DNA from: Mesorhizobium sp. DCY119
Lineage (GTDB): Bacteria > Pseudomonadota > Alphaproteobacteria > Rhizobiales > Rhizobiaceae
Reading direction: 5' to 3'
Assembly: GCF_003590645.1 (NCBI RefSeq)
Contig: NZ_CP031834.1
Location: 2,666,501 to 2,730,500, forward strand
Length of the DNA: 64,000 nt
Program-made: the position numbers and the translations under genes
Notes under the pieces: generated by a model
The model's input: the letters and a program-made list of their open reading frames with translations, nothing else
The model's database searches: none
Told to the model about the DNA's origin: nothing
Part shown: positions 1 to 9,169 of the stretch, piece by piece
How the letters are laid out: each line of letters starts with the position of its first letter
Numbering within the stretch: the first letter of the stretch is position 1

Positions 1-62
1 CGGGGCAAAGTTATGATCATTGCGAGCGGGCGCGAAAGCCTGTGCAGGAACGGAGCATTCAC

Positions 63-683
63 ATGCTGAAAATCTGGGGTCGCAGAAACTCGACCAATGT
101 CAAAAAAGTTCTGTGGTGCGCCGGGGAACTCGGTTTGTCGTACGAGCACGCCAATGCCGGTGGCGCTTTTGGCGTCGTCAACGATCCCGAATATCGCGCC
201 ATGAACCCCAACGGGCTCGTTCCCTGCATAAAGGATGGAGACTTCGTGCTGTGGGAGTCGAATGCGATCGTTCGCTATCTGGCTGCAAAGTACAGTAATG
301 GCACGCTTTTTCCGGCGGACCCAACCGTTCGCGCCGATGCCGACAAGTGGATGGATTGGGCGACGTCGTCCATCGCTGCTCCTTTCCGCGATGTGTTCTG
401 GAATGTCGTGCGCCTGCCCGTTGACCAGCGCGACGACGCGGCGTTCAGGAAAGGTTTGGAGAATTGCACGCGGCTGCTGTCGATCGCCGATGAGGCCCTT
501 GTCGGGCAGCCATTTCTTTCAGGCGCTCAATTCGGCATGGGCGACATACCGCTGGGGTGCTTTGCTTATTCCTGGTTTGGCATGCCGATCGAAAGGCCAG
601 CTTTGCCCCACCTGAGGGCCTGGTATGACCGGCTTGCCACACGGCCAGCCTATCAGACGGCGGTGATGATACCGCTGACCTGA
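63..683 (+). CDS. Glutathione S-transferase family protein
   Basis: A 206-residue cytosolic protein of normal GST length. The N-terminal thioredoxin-like half has RRNSTNVKK, which supplies the Ser/Asn expected at the catalytic position, the cis-proline segment GLVPCI and the glutathione-binding ESNAIVRYL motif near residue 65. The all-helical C-terminal half has the GMGDIPLG N-capping box. It probably conjugates or reduces small electrophiles with glutathione; the substrate cannot be read. The ATG at 63 is preferred over one 21 bases upstream because an AGGAACGGAG ribosome site precedes it. It converges on the stress protein gene downstream. Confidence 0.9.
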   Translation: MLKIWGRRNSTNVKKVLWCAGELGLSYEHANAGGAFGVVNDPEYRAMNPNGLVPCIKDGDFVLWESNAIVRYLAAKYSNGTLFPADPTVRADADKWMDWATSSIAAPFRDVFWNVVRLPVDQRDDAAFRKGLENCTRLLSIADEALVGQPFLSGAQFGMGDIPLGCFAYSWFGMPIERPALPHLRAWYDRLATRPAYQTAVMIPLT

Positions 684-716
684 GGTCCAATTGTCCTGCG
701 CTGCGACAGCGATGCC

Positions 717-1556
717 TTATCGCGACATGAACGTTGCCACCGGCATCGACTGCAGAACGGTTCGGGTGACGCCGCCGAACAGCAACTGCCGCAGCCAGGA
801 ATGGCTGTAGGCACCGAGGACCAGAAGGTCGGCGCCTGTCGCGGCGACGCGCTCCTGAAGGATTTGATCGACAGAGCGGTGTTTTGACTCTTCAGAGGCG
901 ACGGTGACGTTTGCTCCATGACGGGCAAGTGCCGCGGCGATCTCGGCGCCGGACGCGTCGGCGTCTTCATCAGTGTCATCGGGCGGGTCGATAACGAAGA
1001 CTTCCGTGTGCTTGGCTTCCAGGATCAGCGGCAGGGCGTCGAAGGCGGCGCGTGCTGCCTCGCGGCTGCCGTTCCAGGCGATGATGATGCGGCCATAATT
1101 GCTCTGGGCCGGGCCGTCATGGGGAACGACCAGCACCGGGCGCCCGGACTCGTAGAGCAGCGCATCGACGTCGGCTGTGGCCGTCGAATCCGCGTGCGGG
1201 TCGCGCTGGGCGGCAATGACGATATCGGCGCAGCGCGCGCTGGAAATGCCGCAATGGGCGCTGTCGCCGGAAAAGCTTTCAAGGCTGCGCCACTCCGAGG
1301 ACTGGCCGGATTCGGTAATACGGCTTCGAAACAGCCCCTCAAGCTGGTCGGCTCGTTCCTTGTTGACCTCGGCGGTCGCCTGCAGGAACTCGGTGTCGGG
1401 AAAGCCGACCGCCGACGTGTAGGCGACAGGCAGTGCTTCGGCATGTACGCCGATCATATGGCTCTCGAAGCGGGCGGCGAAGGGGATCGCGCAGTCAAGG
1501 ACGCGCTCGGCGTCGTCCTTGCTCTGGATAATGGCAACGATCGTCTTGAACGGCAT
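717..1556 (-). CDS. Universal stress protein, UspA family, tandem domains
   Basis: A 279-residue cytoplasmic protein, about twice the length of a single Usp domain, so it holds two. The C-terminal domain carries the nucleotide-binding pattern G-x2-G-x9-G around residues 240-265 (LVLGAYSHSWLRQLLFGG), which argues that this half binds ATP. The N-terminal half begins MPFKTIVAIIQ, the usual first strand. The ATG at 1556 follows a strong AAGGAGG site seven bases away. In-frame codons upstream to 1892 are open but lack a site and do not look like Usp. Role: general stress survival, by family; the trigger is unknown. Confidence 0.9.
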   Translation of the reverse strand: MPFKTIVAIIQSKDDAERVLDCAIPFAARFESHMIGVHAEALPVAYTSAVGFPDTEFLQATAEVNKERADQLEGLFRSRITESGQSSEWRSLESFSGDSAHCGISSARCADIVIAAQRDPHADSTATADVDALLYESGRPVLVVPHDGPAQSNYGRIIIAWNGSREAARAAFDALPLILEAKHTEVFVIDPPDDTDEDADASGAEIAAALARHGANVTVASEESKHRSVDQILQERVAATGADLLVLGAYSHSWLRQLLFGGVTRTVLQSMPVATFMSR

Positions 1557-1695
1557 GGAAGCCTCCTTGATGCGACGTATGAACATCCCAGGAGGAAACT
1601 CTATCACGGCCTTGGCGGTTCCGCACGGCAAGCGATATTGGCGCGCAGGTGCGTTGACATTCAGGTGATCGGGCCTGCTACCTGCGCTTCGGCAG

Positions 1696-2454
1696 TCAGG
1701 CAGGCTTGGCGGCTTTTGCAGCTTCGGCGAGGCCGGCAACCATCGCGGCGACTTCGGCCCGTGCAGCCTCCAGCGCTTCCTGCGAGCGGGCGCGGACGAC
1801 GAGATCGGTGCGGAAGGTGCCATCGAGATATTTCGGGTAGGAGCCGATGATCGTGTCGGGGTGGCGCTTCTGTATTTCTCCCAGTGGGCCACCGATCGTG
1901 CCTTCGCCGAAGGGACACTCGATGGTGACCGAAATGAGCTTCGTGCCCGTCTTCAGCGTCGGCACGACATTGTCGAGCATGGCCTGGAAAATGGATGGCA
2001 CGCCGGCCATGACATGGACATTGCCGATGCGGAAGCCCGGCGCCAGCGAAACCGGATTGGCGATATGGTCGGCGCCGCGCGGCATGCGCGCCATGCGCTT
2101 TCGCGCCTCGGTGAATTCCATGCTGCGGCTGGCGTAATTGGCCTCCATCATCGCATAGGCCTTGGGATCATATTCGCAGGGGACACCGAAGGCTTTCGAG
2201 ATGGAATCGGCGGTGATGTCGTCATGCGTCGGGCCGATGCCGCCGGTGGTGAAGACGTAGGTGTATTTTGCCCTGAGCGCGTTCACGGCCGCGACGATCT
2301 CGTCTTCCTCGTCGGGGACGATGCGCACTTCCTTCAGGTCGATGCCGATCGCCGTCATGATGTCGGCGAGGTGGCCGATATTCTTGTCCTTGGTCCGGCC
2401 CGAAAGGATTTCGTCGCCGATGACGATCATGGCGGCAGTGACGATATCGGTCAT
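1696..2454 (-). CDS. CinA-type molybdopterin-binding domain protein
   Basis: A 252-residue protein with only the MoaB/Mog-like (COG1058) domain of competence/damage-inducible protein A. It lacks the C-terminal nicotinamide-nucleotide amidase domain that full CinA (about 400 residues) carries. Visible motifs are AAMIVIGDEILSGRTKDKN at the start and TTGGIGPTHDDIT near residue 75, both typical of the family. Single-domain versions are common in alphaproteobacteria and their role is not settled; pyrophosphatase activity on nucleotide derivatives is known for the domain. The ATG at 2454 is chosen because GGAG lies seven bases upstream and the protein begins at the conserved first strand. Confidence 0.88.
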   Translation of the reverse strand: MTDIVTAAMIVIGDEILSGRTKDKNIGHLADIMTAIGIDLKEVRIVPDEEDEIVAAVNALRAKYTYVFTTGGIGPTHDDITADSISKAFGVPCEYDPKAYAMMEANYASRSMEFTEARKRMARMPRGADHIANPVSLAPGFRIGNVHVMAGVPSIFQAMLDNVVPTLKTGTKLISVTIECPFGEGTIGGPLGEIQKRHPDTIIGSYPKYLDGTFRTDLVVRARSQEALEAARAEVAAMVAGLAEAAKAAKPA

Positions 2455-2641
2455 GGGAGACTCCGGAAGAAATGACTTTGGTGAGATAGCCCGGCAAGGC
2501 ACTTCGGGCAATGGTGCTCAGATTGTGAACGATCTGTCGGCAACTTAGGCGTTTCCACTGAACGATGCTGGCCCTAAATGTTTTCTGCACGGCGACCCAA
2601 GCGTCGCTTCATAGCGATTTCACCTGCAAGGAGACATGAGA

Positions 2642-3241
2642 ATGGCGAAGGTATTGGTGCTTTATTATTCGAGCTGGGGTCACACCGAGCAAATGGCGAA
2701 GTCCGCTGCGGAAGGCGCCCGCGAGGCCGGCGCCGAAGTGACGATCAAGCGCGTTCCCGAACTGGTGCCGGAAGCAGTGGCAAAGGCGGCCTATTACAAG
2801 CTCGACCAGGAAGCGCCGATCGCCGAGCCGCTCGAACTGGAAAATTACGACGCCATCATCATCGCGACCTCGACCCGCTACGGCATGATGGCCTCGCAGA
2901 TGAAGAATTTCCTCGACCAGACCGGTCCGCTCTGGGCCAAGGGCGCGCTGATCAACAAGATCGGCTCGGCCATGGTTTCGACCGCGACCCAGCATGGCGG
3001 CCAGGAATTGGCGCTGATCTCGACCCAGTGGCAGATGCAGCACCACGGCATGATCATCGTGCCGCTGTCCTATGCCTATCAGGGCCAGATGGGCAACGAC
3101 GTGGTACGCGGCGGCGCGCCCTATGGCATGACGACGACGTCTGACGGCGACGGCTCGCGCCAGCCTTCGGCACAGGAGCTGGAAGGTGCGAAGTTCCAGG
3201 GCAAGCGGGTGGCGGAGATCACCATCAAGCTCCACGGTTGA
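2642..3241 (+). CDS. wrbA: NAD(P)H:quinone oxidoreductase, WrbA type
   Basis: A 199-residue flavodoxin-like enzyme of the usual WrbA length. It reduces quinones by two electrons with FMN and NAD(P)H, limiting semiquinone formation. The phosphate-binding loop of FMN is [11 protein letters not shown] near the N terminus. The second flavin segment is [19 protein letters not shown] near residue 85, followed by the WrbA-typical TATQHGGQE. Two ATGs are close together; the one at 2642 sits eight bases after AAGGAG (2628-2633), whereas the one at 2636 would be only two bases from it. A terminator follows. Confidence 0.95.
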   Translation: MAKVLVLYYSSWGHTEQMAKSAAEGAREAGAEVTIKRVPELVPEAVAKAAYYKLDQEAPIAEPLELENYDAIIIATSTRYGMMASQMKNFLDQTGPLWAKGALINKIGSAMVSTATQHGGQELALISTQWQMQHHGMIIVPLSYAYQGQMGNDVVRGGAPYGMTTTSDGDGSRQPSAQELEGAKFQGKRVAEITIKLHG

Positions 3242-3267
3242 TTTTTCTCAACAGTTGAAATGATTTG

Positions 3268-3298
3268 CGGGCGGTTCCTCACGGAGCCGCCCGTTTTT
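3268..3298 (+). terminator. Intrinsic terminator after wrbA
   Basis: CGGGCGG at 3268-3274 pairs with CCGCCCG at 3287-3293 and is followed directly by five T residues. It ends the wrbA transcript. Confidence 0.85.
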
Positions 3299-3387
3299 CG
3301 TTGGCGGGCTTCATTGGAACGGCGATGCCTTGTTGTGGCTTGAAAGACGGATAGACTTGAGCCCGACACTCTCGGCACGGGGTTTTG

Positions 3388-4353
3388 ATGACGCTTTCCA
3401 CCATCCTGTTGTGGCTTCTCGCTGCATTGTTCCTGGTCGCTGCTTTCGTGGCCGGCTATTTCATCCTCGTCACGCGCCGGATCGCGGCGGAAGCCGAGAG
3501 GAAGGTGCCGCCGGTCGGCAAGTTCATCGATGTCGATGGCAACCGCATCCATTATGTCGATGAAGGTGAGGGGCAGCCGATTGTCTTCGTCCATGGCCTT
3601 GGCGCGCAGCTTCTCCAGTTCCGCCATCCGCTGTTCGACAGGCTCGACGGTTTTCGGCTGATCGCGCTCGACAGGCCGGGTTCCGGCTACTCGTCACGGG
3701 TGGCAGGCGCGAGCGGTCGCCTGCCCGAACAGGCGCTGGTGCTCAGGCATTTCATCGAAAAGCTCGGGCTGGAAAAGCCGCTGATCGTCGGCCATTCGCT
3801 GGGTGGCGCGATCACTCTGGCGCTGGCGCTCGATCATCCGGAGGCGATTTCCGGCATCGCCCTGATGTCGCCGCTGACGCATCTGTCGGAGGCTCCGCCC
3901 GAATTCCAGGGCCTGCTCATCAGATCGCCGCTCAAGCGCTGGCTGATCGCCAACACGGTCGGCGTCCCGATGGCTATGAAATATGCGCAGCAGACGCTTG
4001 CCTTCATCTTCGGGCCGCAAGCTGTTCTTGGCGATTATATCGTCAAGGGCGGCGGCATGCTTGGCCTGCGGCCAAGCCATATCTACGCGACCTCGACCGA
4101 CTTCATTGCGATCGAACAGGATCTCGGACGGCTGCAAGCCCGCTATGGCGAGATAGAGCTGCCCGCCGGCCTGCTTTTCGGGACAGGCGACCGGGTTCTG
4201 GATCACAAAATCCAGGGGCTGCCGATGCAAGGCAAAATCCCCGGTCTCGAAATCGACCTTCTCGACGGTATCGGCCACATGCCGCAATTCACCGCCACGG
4301 CCGAAGCCGTGGCGTTCATTCGCAAGATGGCGGGCAGGGTGTTCGCGAGCTGA
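3388..4353 (+). CDS. Membrane-anchored alpha/beta hydrolase
   Basis: A 321-residue protein. Residues 3-28 form one hydrophobic segment (ILLWLLAALFLVAAFVAGYF), so it is anchored in the inner membrane. The hydrolase domain follows: oxyanion segment FVHGLGAQ, nucleophile elbow GHSLGG near residue 140, acid GTGDRVLD and catalytic histidine GIGHMPQ near the C terminus. The full triad predicts an active esterase- or lipase-like enzyme of unknown substrate. The ATG at 3388 is used; a TTG three bases upstream is also possible. Only a weak ribosome site is visible. It ends three bases before the convergent flavin oxidoreductase gene. Confidence 0.85.
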   Translation: MTLSTILLWLLAALFLVAAFVAGYFILVTRRIAAEAERKVPPVGKFIDVDGNRIHYVDEGEGQPIVFVHGLGAQLLQFRHPLFDRLDGFRLIALDRPGSGYSSRVAGASGRLPEQALVLRHFIEKLGLEKPLIVGHSLGGAITLALALDHPEAISGIALMSPLTHLSEAPPEFQGLLIRSPLKRWLIANTVGVPMAMKYAQQTLAFIFGPQAVLGDYIVKGGGMLGLRPSHIYATSTDFIAIEQDLGRLQARYGEIELPAGLLFGTGDRVLDHKIQGLPMQGKIPGLEIDLLDGIGHMPQFTATAEAVAFIRKMAGRVFAS

Positions 4354-4356
4354 GCG

Positions 4357-5460
4357 TTATTCGGCCGCCTGCGTCCAGTGGCGCATGAAGGGCTCGCCGC
4401 GTGCAAGCTGCGGGGCGGGGTGGAATTCATGCCCGAGCGTGGCAGCGGCGCGCCACGGCCAGCGCGGATCGGCGATCAGCGCGCGCGCCACCGCCACCAT
4501 ATCGGCCTTGCCTTCAGTGATGATCGCATCGGCCTGCCTGGGCATGTCGATCAGGCCAACGGCGCGGGTCGGGATGCCGGCACCCTCGCGGATGGCGGTC
4601 GCCAGATGGACCTGATAGCCGGGACCGGTCTGGATTTTCTGCAACGGCGAATTGCCGCCGCTGGAGCAGCAGATATAGGCAGCGCCCGCACCCTTGTAGG
4701 CCTTGGCGACCGCGATAGCGTCGGGCACGTCGAAGCCGCCTTCGACCCAATCGGTTACCGACATGCGCGCGCCGACCATCAGGCCGGGCGCGGCCGCGAC
4801 CACCGCTTTCACGACCTCGACGGGGAAGCGCATGCGGTTTTCCAGCGAGCCGCCCCATTTGTCCGTGCGTTTGTTGGACAGCGGCGACAGGAACTGGTGC
4901 AGCAGATAGCCATGCGCGGAATGGAGTTCGATGAAGTCGAAGCCGGCGCGCGCGGCGCGCTTTGCCGCGTCGGCGAAAGCTGAGACGATCCGCTCGATGC
5001 CTGCCTCGTCAAGCGCCTCGGGCACTTGCCAGCCTTCGTCGAAGGCGATCGCAGAGGCCGAGACGATCTGCCAGGGGTCTTCGTCGGGGCCGAGCGCGTT
5101 GCCGCCTTCCCATGGGCGACGGTTCGACGCCTTGCGCCCGGCATGGGCTAGCTGGACGCCGAACTTTGTGCCGGGTGCGGCGACGCGCCGGGCTGCATCC
5201 AGGGTGCGCCGGGCAGCCGCTTCATTGTGATCGGAATAGAGACCGAGACAGCCATGGGTGATGCGGCCGCGCCGCTCGACATCGGTCATTTCGACCGTGA
5301 CCATGCCGGCGCCGGACATCGCCAGGTTCATCCAATGCTGGAGATGCCAGTCGGTGGCCGAGCCGTCGTCAGCGGAATACTGGCACATCGGCGCCACCGC
5401 GATGCGGTTGGGAAATTCGAGATTGCCGAGGGTGATGGGGGAGAAAAGATGCTTGGTCAT
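4357..5460 (-). CDS. NADH:flavin oxidoreductase, old yellow enzyme family (YqjM/XenA-like)
   Basis: A 367-residue FMN-dependent ene-reductase that reduces activated C=C bonds with NAD(P)H. The N terminus has APMCQYSADDG, including the cysteine that tunes FMN in the YqjM class. HAGRKAS and the active-site stretch HSAHGYLLHQFLSP, then NKRTDKWGGSLENR, match the family. Length fits YqjM/XenA (about 340-370). The ATG at 5460 follows CCGGAG; the open frame upstream lacks family sequence. The physiological substrate is not evident from context. Confidence 0.92.
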   Translation of the reverse strand: MTKHLFSPITLGNLEFPNRIAVAPMCQYSADDGSATDWHLQHWMNLAMSGAGMVTVEMTDVERRGRITHGCLGLYSDHNEAAARRTLDAARRVAAPGTKFGVQLAHAGRKASNRRPWEGGNALGPDEDPWQIVSASAIAFDEGWQVPEALDEAGIERIVSAFADAAKRAARAGFDFIELHSAHGYLLHQFLSPLSNKRTDKWGGSLENRMRFPVEVVKAVVAAAPGLMVGARMSVTDWVEGGFDVPDAIAVAKAYKGAGAAYICCSSGGNSPLQKIQTGPGYQVHLATAIREGAGIPTRAVGLIDMPRQADAIITEGKADMVAVARALIADPRWPWRAAATLGHEFHPAPQLARGEPFMRHWTQAAE

Positions 5461-5656
5461 GAAAACTCCGGCGTGGGTATCGTCGTCATGTAGGAGAAGG
5501 GCCTGGCCCGCGCCATACACGAGAGGGTGAGCGGTTCGCCGGACAAGCTGAATGTTCGGGCCGGCGATGGCAAGGGCTGCTGTACCAACAAAGGCGCGTT
5601 GCGAAGGTGCGAATTTGCCGCTAGTGCCGATGCCGGGAATTCAGGAGCCGATCATC

Positions 5657-6229
5657 ATGGAAGAACGCATACGCATCCGGTCCGAGGAGATTCTGTCGGA
5701 TGATTGGGCGCTGCTGAAGAAGACGGTGTTCGACTACCAGCGGCGTGATGGCGGCTGGGAGACGCAGATTCGCCAGACCTATGATCGTGGCGACGGCGCT
5801 GTAATCCTGCCCTTCGACCCGGAGCGCGGAACCGTGCTTCTGGTGCGGCAGTTCCGGTTTCCGGCCTATGTCACGGGCCACAAGGAGCCGCTGATCGAAG
5901 CCTGTGCAGGCCTTCTCGACGCCGACGATCCGGAAACCTGCATCCGCAAGGAGGCGGAGGAGGAACTCGGCTACCGCCTGCGCGGCGTAAAACACCTGTT
6001 CACGCCCTATATGAGCCCCGGCAGCTTGACCGAGCGGCTATCGTTCTTCGTGGCCGATTATACGCCGGCGGATCGTATTTCCGAAGGCGGCGGTGCTGCC
6101 GACGAGGGCGAGGACATCGAGGTTCTGGAAATGACGCTTGATGATGCGGTTGCCGGTATAACGGACGGGCGCATTATCGATGCCAAGACGATCATCCTGC
6201 TTCAGCATATGAAGCTGACGGTTGGCTAA
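5657..6229 (+). CDS. nudK: NUDIX hydrolase, GDP-mannose pyrophosphatase NudK type
   Basis: A 190-residue protein, matching the length of NudK, which hydrolyses GDP-mannose and related nucleotide sugars. The Nudix box begins CAGLLDADDPETCIRKEAEE and continues ELGY. As remembered for Escherichia coli NudK, an alanine replaces the first glycine of the standard box and CIRKEA is kept, so this is a subfamily feature and not a defect. The ATG at 5657 follows AGGAG by nine bases; the open frame upstream shows no family sequence. The gene stands alone between divergent and convergent neighbours. Confidence 0.87.
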   Translation: MEERIRIRSEEILSDDWALLKKTVFDYQRRDGGWETQIRQTYDRGDGAVILPFDPERGTVLLVRQFRFPAYVTGHKEPLIEACAGLLDADDPETCIRKEAEEELGYRLRGVKHLFTPYMSPGSLTERLSFFVADYTPADRISEGGGAADEGEDIEVLEMTLDDAVAGITDGRIIDAKTIILLQHMKLTVG

Positions 6230-6270
6230 GCGATCGGCTGGAGCATGGAGCGACGGAATGCGGTCTCGCT

Positions 6271-6459
6271 CTACGAGTCCTTCGGTTTCACGCGCTGCGC
6301 ATCGTTTCGTCTGGTTTCGGACAGTGCGAGCCATAGCGAAGTGTTCATGTCGAGCGCGATCTGATTGCGCCTGCATGGTTGCAGACCCTGGATCAGTTCC
6401 GGACGTAGCCCGTCGCCACGCTTGGCGGCGATTTCATGCAATTGGGCCAGGATGAACAT
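6271..6459 (-). CDS. Small hypothetical protein (62 aa)
   Basis: An unrecognised open frame of 62 residues between nudK and tRNA-Leu. It starts with ATG after CGGAG and predicts a soluble, basic, mostly helical peptide with no signal sequence, membrane segment or metal-binding cysteines. Ordinary composition and the ribosome site argue for a real gene; short length and no recognised family argue against. Antisense frames here have no better claim. Confidence 0.4.
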   Translation of the reverse strand: MFILAQLHEIAAKRGDGLRPELIQGLQPCRRNQIALDMNTSLWLALSETRRNDAQRVKPKDS

Positions 6460-6537
6460 GGGAAAACTCCGATTTCGTTGATGAAACCAGAGTAGGCAGC
6501 GCCAGATTCGGCAGCCACCCGTTTCCTGTGGAGATGG

Positions 6538-6623
6538 TGGTGCGGACGGCGGGACTTGAACCCGCAAGACCAGAGGTCGACAGATTTTAAGTCTGTTGCG
6601 TATACCAGTTTCGCCACGTCCGC
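6538..6623 (-). tRNA. tRNA-Leu (anticodon TAA)
   Basis: On the minus strand a complete class II tRNA folds. Acceptor GCGGACG pairs with CGTCCGC, followed by A and an encoded CCA (6538-6540). The anticodon stem ACAGA/TCTGT encloses loop CTTAAAA, giving anticodon TAA, which reads UUA leucine codons. A long variable arm with GACC/GGTC and a T-arm GCGGG-TTCAAGT-CCCGC are present. UUA is rare in genomes of this GC content, so this is probably the only copy. Confidence 0.97.
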
Positions 6624-6686
6624 GTTGCGGTCACTGGTAACGGAGCCGGACGAGATTGCAAGCCCTGACCTGACTCTCAACACACC

Positions 6687-7538
6687 CTACTTCGCATCGA
6701 TGAAATCGAGCACCGATTTCGTATAGCCTGCCGGGTCCTGCAGCATGGCGAAATGGCTGGCGTTGGGCAGGATGATCAGCTTCGCGCCAGGAATGACCGA
6801 GGCCATGTATTCGGTGTGCTCGCGCTTGATTGCCTCGTCATGGTCGCCGGCGACGATTGCCGTCGGCACGGTGATTTTTTCCAGTTGCTCCTTGGTCCAG
6901 GATGGCTGGCTTTCCCACATGTGGCTGATCTGGCCGACAAAGGCGTCATACTGGTCGGGCGTCCGGGACAGGCGTTTGTAGTCCTCACCTGAGCGCTCGA
7001 TATAGGCGGCGAAGGTCTTGTTGGTCAGCACGCCGGGGTCGACGCCGTCGGTGGTGACGTTGGCGGCCTGGGCATAGAGTTTCGTCAAGCGCTCGGGGTG
7101 GTTCATGGCGATGTCGAGGCCGATGATGCCGCCGTCGCTCCAGCCTACCAGTGCGGTTTTCTGGATTTTCAGCTGGTCGAGGAGGGCCAGATAGTCGGAT
7201 GCCATCAGGTCGTAGCCGAAGGGCTTGTCGTTGCGGGTCGAGCGGCCATGGCCGCGGCTGTCGGCGACGATCACCTTGTGGGTCTTGGACAGTTCCGCGA
7301 CCTGGCTCGACCATATGTCGGCATGGCCAAGCCCGCCATGGATGAGCAGCACCGGCTCGCCCTGGCCATAGATGGCATAATACATCTCGATGCCGTTGAC
7401 CTTGGCGTAGCCGCTTTCGTTGGCGGGCGGCATGGGCGCGGGCTGGGGCAGTGTCTGCCAGCGCTCCTCGGCTAGGGATGCGCCGGTGCCTGCGAACGAT
7501 AAAACCGCAAAAACCAGTGCAATCCAAACGGCGCGCAT
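6687..7538 (-). CDS. Exported alpha/beta hydrolase
   Basis: A 283-residue protein with a cleavable signal peptide (MRAVWIALVFAVLSFAGTGASLAEE), so it works in the periplasm or outside. The mature part has oxyanion segment LLIHGGLGHADIW, nucleophile elbow VGWSDGG near residue 135, acid GDHDEAI near 235 and histidine NASHFAML near 260, a full triad. The GWSDGG elbow suits small-ester or lactone hydrolases, but no substrate is evident. Of three stacked starts, the ATG at 7538 is chosen because GGAG lies six bases upstream. Confidence 0.87.
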   Translation of the reverse strand: MRAVWIALVFAVLSFAGTGASLAEERWQTLPQPAPMPPANESGYAKVNGIEMYYAIYGQGEPVLLIHGGLGHADIWSSQVAELSKTHKVIVADSRGHGRSTRNDKPFGYDLMASDYLALLDQLKIQKTALVGWSDGGIIGLDIAMNHPERLTKLYAQAANVTTDGVDPGVLTNKTFAAYIERSGEDYKRLSRTPDQYDAFVGQISHMWESQPSWTKEQLEKITVPTAIVAGDHDEAIKREHTEYMASVIPGAKLIILPNASHFAMLQDPAGYTKSVLDFIDAK

Positions 7539-7648
7539 ATTCATCTCCACTTGCTGCGAGTGGCTCTAAATCACTGCCTTTGCGCGAAAAAAGTCAATGG
7601 CGCACTTTGCTCGAAAGGATCGAGAATTGGGATGATTCACCTATGGAA

Positions 7649-9160
7649 TCAGGCGTCCTCCTCGACGAACACTTCATCGCGCTTCTTCCTGACGCTGGGC
7701 AGGAACACGACGGCCAGCACGGCGAGCGCAATCAGCAGCAGTATCGCGCTGATCGGCCTTGTCACGAAGGTCGTCGGATCGCCGCGCGACAGGATCATGG
7801 CGCGGCGCAGGTTTTCCTCCAGCAGCGGACCAAGCACGAAGCCGAGCAGCAAGGGTGCCGGCTCGCAGCGCAGCTTGGTCAGGACATAGCCGATGAAGCC
7901 GAAAAAGGCGACGGAGTAGAGGTCGAAGACGTTGGAATTGACGCTGTAAACGCCGATCGAGCAGAACGCCATGATGATCGGGAACAACACGTAATAGGGG
8001 ATCGTCAGGAGCTTCACCCACAGGCCGATCAGCGGCAGGTTGAGCACGATCAGCATCAGGTTGCCGATCCACATCGAGGCGATGATGCCCCAGAACAGCG
8101 CTGGCTGTTCGGTCGCAACATTGGGGCCGGGGACAATGCCCTGGATGATCATCGCGCCGATCATCAGCGCCATGACCGGGTTGGCCGGAATGCCCAAGGT
8201 CAGCATCGGGATGAAGGAAGTCTGCGCGCCGGCATTGTTGGCCGATTCCGGGCCGGCGACGCCGGCAATGGCGCCCTTGCCGAATTGTTCCGGATGTTTC
8301 GAAACGCGCTTTTCGACCGTGTAGGAGGCAAAGGCCGCCAGAACCGCGCCGCCGCCCGGGAGGATGCCGAGAAGCGAGCCGATAATGGTGCCGCGCACGA
8401 TGGGCGCGGCCATCTCCTTGAAATCCTCGCGGGTCGGAAACAGGCCGGTGACCTTCTTGATGAGCACCGAGCGCTCGTGCTCGTTTTCGAGGTTGCGCAG
8501 GATTTCAGCGACGCCGAAGACGCCGACCGCCACCGCGACAAAGTTCAGCCCGTCGGCATATTCGCGAATGCCAAGGGTGAAGCGCGGCGTGCCGGAATAG
8601 ATGTCGGTGCCGACGAGGCCGAGCAACAGGCCAAGCACGACCATGGCCAGTGCTTTGATGATCGAGCCGTGGGCGAGCGCGATCGACGAGACGAGGCCGA
8701 CAACCATGAGCGAAAAATACTCGGCGGCGCCGAATTGCAGCGCGATTGCCGTCAGTGGCGGGGCAAAGATGGCGACGAGGAAAGTCGAGACCGTGCCGGC
8801 AAAGAAGGAGCCGATCGCGGCGATGGCGAGCGCCGCACCCGCGCGACCATTCTTCGCCATCTGGTAGCCGTCGATCGCGGTGACGGCCGAGGAGGACTCG
8901 CCCGGCATGTTGATGAGGATTGCCGTGGTCGAGCCGCCATATTGCGCGCCGTAGTAGATGCCGGCCAGCATGATCAGCGACGACACCGGATCGCCGATCT
9001 GGAAGGTTATCGGCAACAGCATGGCGATTGTCGCCGTGGCGCCGATGCCGGGCAGCACCCCGATCAGCGTGCCGAGGAGAACGCCGATAAGGCAGAAGCC
9101 GAGGTTCCAGAGCGTCGATGCCGTGGCAAAGCCGAGGGCGAGATTGTTGAGAAGGTCCAT
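7649..9160 (-). CDS. tctA: Tripartite tricarboxylate transporter, large membrane subunit TctA
   Basis: A 503-residue integral membrane protein of normal TctA length with about 11-12 hydrophobic segments. The signature GVLPGIGATATIAMLLP near residue 35 and a second GILPGGGAVLAAF near 265 mark the two internally related halves. With TctB and the periplasmic TctC it imports a carboxylate driven by an ion gradient. The ATG at 9160 follows TAGGAG; a GTG lies directly before it. It is last in the tctC-tctB-tctA operon, nine bases after tctB. Confidence 0.95.
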   Translation of the reverse strand: MDLLNNLALGFATASTLWNLGFCLIGVLLGTLIGVLPGIGATATIAMLLPITFQIGDPVSSLIMLAGIYYGAQYGGSTTAILINMPGESSSAVTAIDGYQMAKNGRAGAALAIAAIGSFFAGTVSTFLVAIFAPPLTAIALQFGAAEYFSLMVVGLVSSIALAHGSIIKALAMVVLGLLLGLVGTDIYSGTPRFTLGIREYADGLNFVAVAVGVFGVAEILRNLENEHERSVLIKKVTGLFPTREDFKEMAAPIVRGTIIGSLLGILPGGGAVLAAFASYTVEKRVSKHPEQFGKGAIAGVAGPESANNAGAQTSFIPMLTLGIPANPVMALMIGAMIIQGIVPGPNVATEQPALFWGIIASMWIGNLMLIVLNLPLIGLWVKLLTIPYYVLFPIIMAFCSIGVYSVNSNVFDLYSVAFFGFIGYVLTKLRCEPAPLLLGFVLGPLLEENLRRAMILSRGDPTTFVTRPISAILLLIALAVLAVVFLPSVRKKRDEVFVEEDA

Positions 9161-9169
9161 CACGCGCTC

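Noticed and set aside
6538-6623. tRNA-Leu as an integration site of a mobile element
   Set aside because: No integrase, no direct repeat of the tRNA end and no change in gene character beside it.
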